From: Chromatiaceae bacterium
GTDB lineage: Bacteria; Pseudomonadota; Gammaproteobacteria; Chromatiales; Chromatiaceae
Reading direction: 5' to 3'
Assembly (NCBI GenBank): GCA_024235395.1
Contig: JACKMK010000001.1
Location: 1,488,001 to 1,552,000 of the forward strand
DNA: 64,000 bases
Shown here: piece by piece, positions 62,842 through 64,000 of the stretch
How the letters are laid out: each line of letters starts with the position of its first letter
How positions within the stretch are numbered: the first letter of the stretch is position 1
The notes under the pieces: model-generated
What the model was told of the DNA's origin: nothing
What the model saw: the letters and a program-made list of their open reading frames with translations, nothing else
The model's database searches: none
Translations under genes and position numbers: made by a program

Positions 62842-63312
62842 TCAGAGGTGCTGATCGATCCCGTGCGCCTTGAGCCCCCAGGCGAACAGCGAGCCGAGGC
62901 GGCGGTCGGTCTGGCGCAGACGGCAGGTGACCACGCCGAACAGCTCCTTGAGCAGCAGGTAGCCGAACTCGGGGGTCTCGTCGAGATACTCGACCAGCAG
63001 TTCGGCATCGAACACCAACACCTCGGTCGGTTCGATGGTGACCACGGTCGCCAGGCGCGGTCCGGACTCGAGCAGGCTGAGTTCGCCGAACACCTCGCCC
63101 TCGCCGAGGTCGCAGATCCCCGGCTTGATCTGCCGCTGATCCTCCAGTTCGATGCGCTCGAACACGCGCACACAACCGGACCGGATCAGGTACACGGCGC
63201 GTTCGTCGGAACCTTCCTCGATGATCGGTTCCCCGCCGTCGTAACAACGGAGCCGGGCGATACCCGATTCGAGGAAGCGCGGATCGCGCAAAAGGCTCTG
63301 GACGTTCGACAT
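62842..63312 (-). CDS. Cyclic nucleotide-binding (Crp/FNR-type) domain protein without HTH
   Basis: A 156-residue protein with one cNMP-binding beta-roll (YDGGEPIIEEGSDERAVYLIRSGCVRVFE; GEGEVFGELSLLESGPRLATVVTIEPTEVLVFD), the phosphate-binding cassette region GELSLLESGPRLATV, and a C-helix. No DNA-binding domain follows. GAGG lies six bases before ATG 63312. It may relay cAMP or another ligand to a partner, possibly the signalling cluster nearby. Confidence 0.86.
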   Translation of the reverse strand: MSNVQSLLRDPRFLESGIARLRCYDGGEPIIEEGSDERAVYLIRSGCVRVFERIELEDQRQIKPGICDLGEGEVFGELSLLESGPRLATVVTIEPTEVLVFDAELLVEYLDETPEFGYLLLKELFGVVTCRLRQTDRRLGSLFAWGLKAHGIDQHL

Positions 63313-63514
63313 GTCGACCTCGCTGAAGCTGCACCGTGCGTGTGGGTACAGCACGACCGTCAGGGGGCCTGTCACAGAGCAGGCCCCGTCAGCGGTCTCC
63401 CGACGCGACTTTGACGAAGATAGCATCTGCGTCCGCAAATGCCACGCGGCCCGACCCTGCGGCCGCCCGACCTCCAGCCGATGGCCGGCTTCGAATCGCT
63501 TCGCCAGAGGTGGC

Positions 63515-64000
63515 TCAGGGTAACGGTGTACCCAGCCGGCTCACCCACAGTGCGCTGGCCGCGCGCGTGGTGTCCAGCACCAGCGCGGGATACAGTCCGG
63601 CCAACAGGATCAACGCGGCGAAGGCCCCCGCCAGCCACAGCTCGCGGCGACGCAGATCCACCAGTTCCTCGATCGCCGTGTTGCCGAATGGGCCGTAGAA
63701 GGTGCGTCGGTAGCTGTCGAGCAGGTAGGCGGCACCCAGCACCATGCCGACCAGTGCGGCCAGGCCCGCGCCGCGGTGGGCCTCCAGCGTGCTCATCAGG
63801 ATCAGGAACTCGGCCGGGAACCCGGCGGTGCCGGGCACACCCAGCGACGCGAGCGCGAACAGGAAATAGAAAGCGGCGAACAGCGGCATGCTGCGACCCA
63901 CACCGCCCAGGGCGATCAGGTCGGTCGAACCGACGCGTTGCTGCAACAGGCCGGTGAGCAGGAACAGGCCGCCCGCGACCACGGTGAAATTCTGCAGCTG
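63515..64000 (-). CDS. nuoM: NADH-quinone oxidoreductase subunit M, C-terminal part
   Basis: The last 161 residues of a NuoM/antiporter-family subunit; the gene runs out of the window on the right. Family motifs: LIALGGVGRSMPLFAAFYFLFALASLGVPGTAGFPAEFLILMSTL, GAAYLLDSYRRTFYGPFGN and a final helix. The subunit carries part of the proton-pumping membrane arm of complex I. The usual neighbour nuoN would lie downstream of it, but the next gene seen is the cNMP-binding gene 202 bases away, so nuoN is not where expected. Confidence 0.85.
   Translation of the reverse strand, partial: QLQNFTVVAGGLFLLTGLLQQRVGSTDLIALGGVGRSMPLFAAFYFLFALASLGVPGTAGFPAEFLILMSTLEAHRGAGLAALVGMVLGAAYLLDSYRRTFYGPFGNTAIEELVDLRRRELWLAGAFAALILLAGLYPALVLDTTRAASALWVSRLGTPLP

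Overview
The window is 64 kb of high-GC DNA, almost wholly coding, from a gammaproteobacterium. Supporting signs are an ftsX/rpoH neighbourhood, bioB-F-H-C-D in one operon, ubiC-ubiA (ubiquinone), and the corC-ybeY-ybeZ-miaB block with lnt. PEP-CTERM proteins, cbb3-oxidase assembly genes beside an aa3 oxidase operon, and a peroxiredoxin-glutaredoxin gene paired with an NADH-type glutathione reductase suggest a purple-sulfur or sulfur-oxidising (Chromatiales-like) lineage. That placement is inference. No tRNA, rRNA, CRISPR array, insertion sequence or prophage was seen.

Layout. 1-10.2 kb: the end of ftsX and rpoH bracket a methyltransferase, a periplasmic rhodanese, two PEP-CTERM proteins on opposite strands, a three-gene type-B succinate:quinone oxidoreductase and an ATP-grasp protein. 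10.2-21.8 kb (minus strand): ccoS and ccoI, then a complete aa3 cytochrome c oxidase operon with its assembly factors (DUF2244, coxB with fused cytochrome c, coxA, a 38-aa assembly protein, ctaG, coxC, SURF1, a SCO-like protein, ctaA, ctaB). 22-26.8 kb: biotin operon. 26.8-34.2 kb: comF, dksA, an alpha/beta hydrolase, ubiA, ubiC, recG and a CAP-domain protein. 34.4-40 kb: a 56-aa secreted protein, a MacAB-type export system, a TrmO-like protein, yjbQ and an IalB-like protein. 40-46.6 kb: peroxiredoxin-glutaredoxin plus glutathione reductase, an MscS-like membrane protein, an MgtE-like half protein, MgtE, SCP2 and RidA. 46.6-52.5 kb: envelope, ribosome and tRNA maturation genes. 52.5-63.3 kb: a putative metalloprotease, a beta-barrel-like protein, and a signalling cluster (HDOD, ODP-type di-iron protein, four two-component proteins, a cyclic-nucleotide-binding protein). 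The window ends inside nuoM.

The most informative unexplained structure is regulatory. Two CIRCE elements (HrcA operators, each 16 of 18 consensus bases with the exact N9 spacer) lie in tandem over a sigma-E-type and a sigma-70-type promoter of rpoH, so the HrcA and sigma-32 heat-shock circuits appear wired in series. The two PEP-CTERM genes each have a sigma-54 (-24/-12) promoter facing outward from a shared 0.5-kb region. A BirA operator covers the bio -35 element and the comF start codon. A 37-bp OxyR-type site precedes the peroxiredoxin gene. Two FNR/Anr-like palindromes exactly 60 bp apart precede the aa3 oxidase operon.

Coordinates were counted by hand from the sequence. Start codons were chosen by ribosome-binding sites, overlaps and family length. 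No database search was possible.
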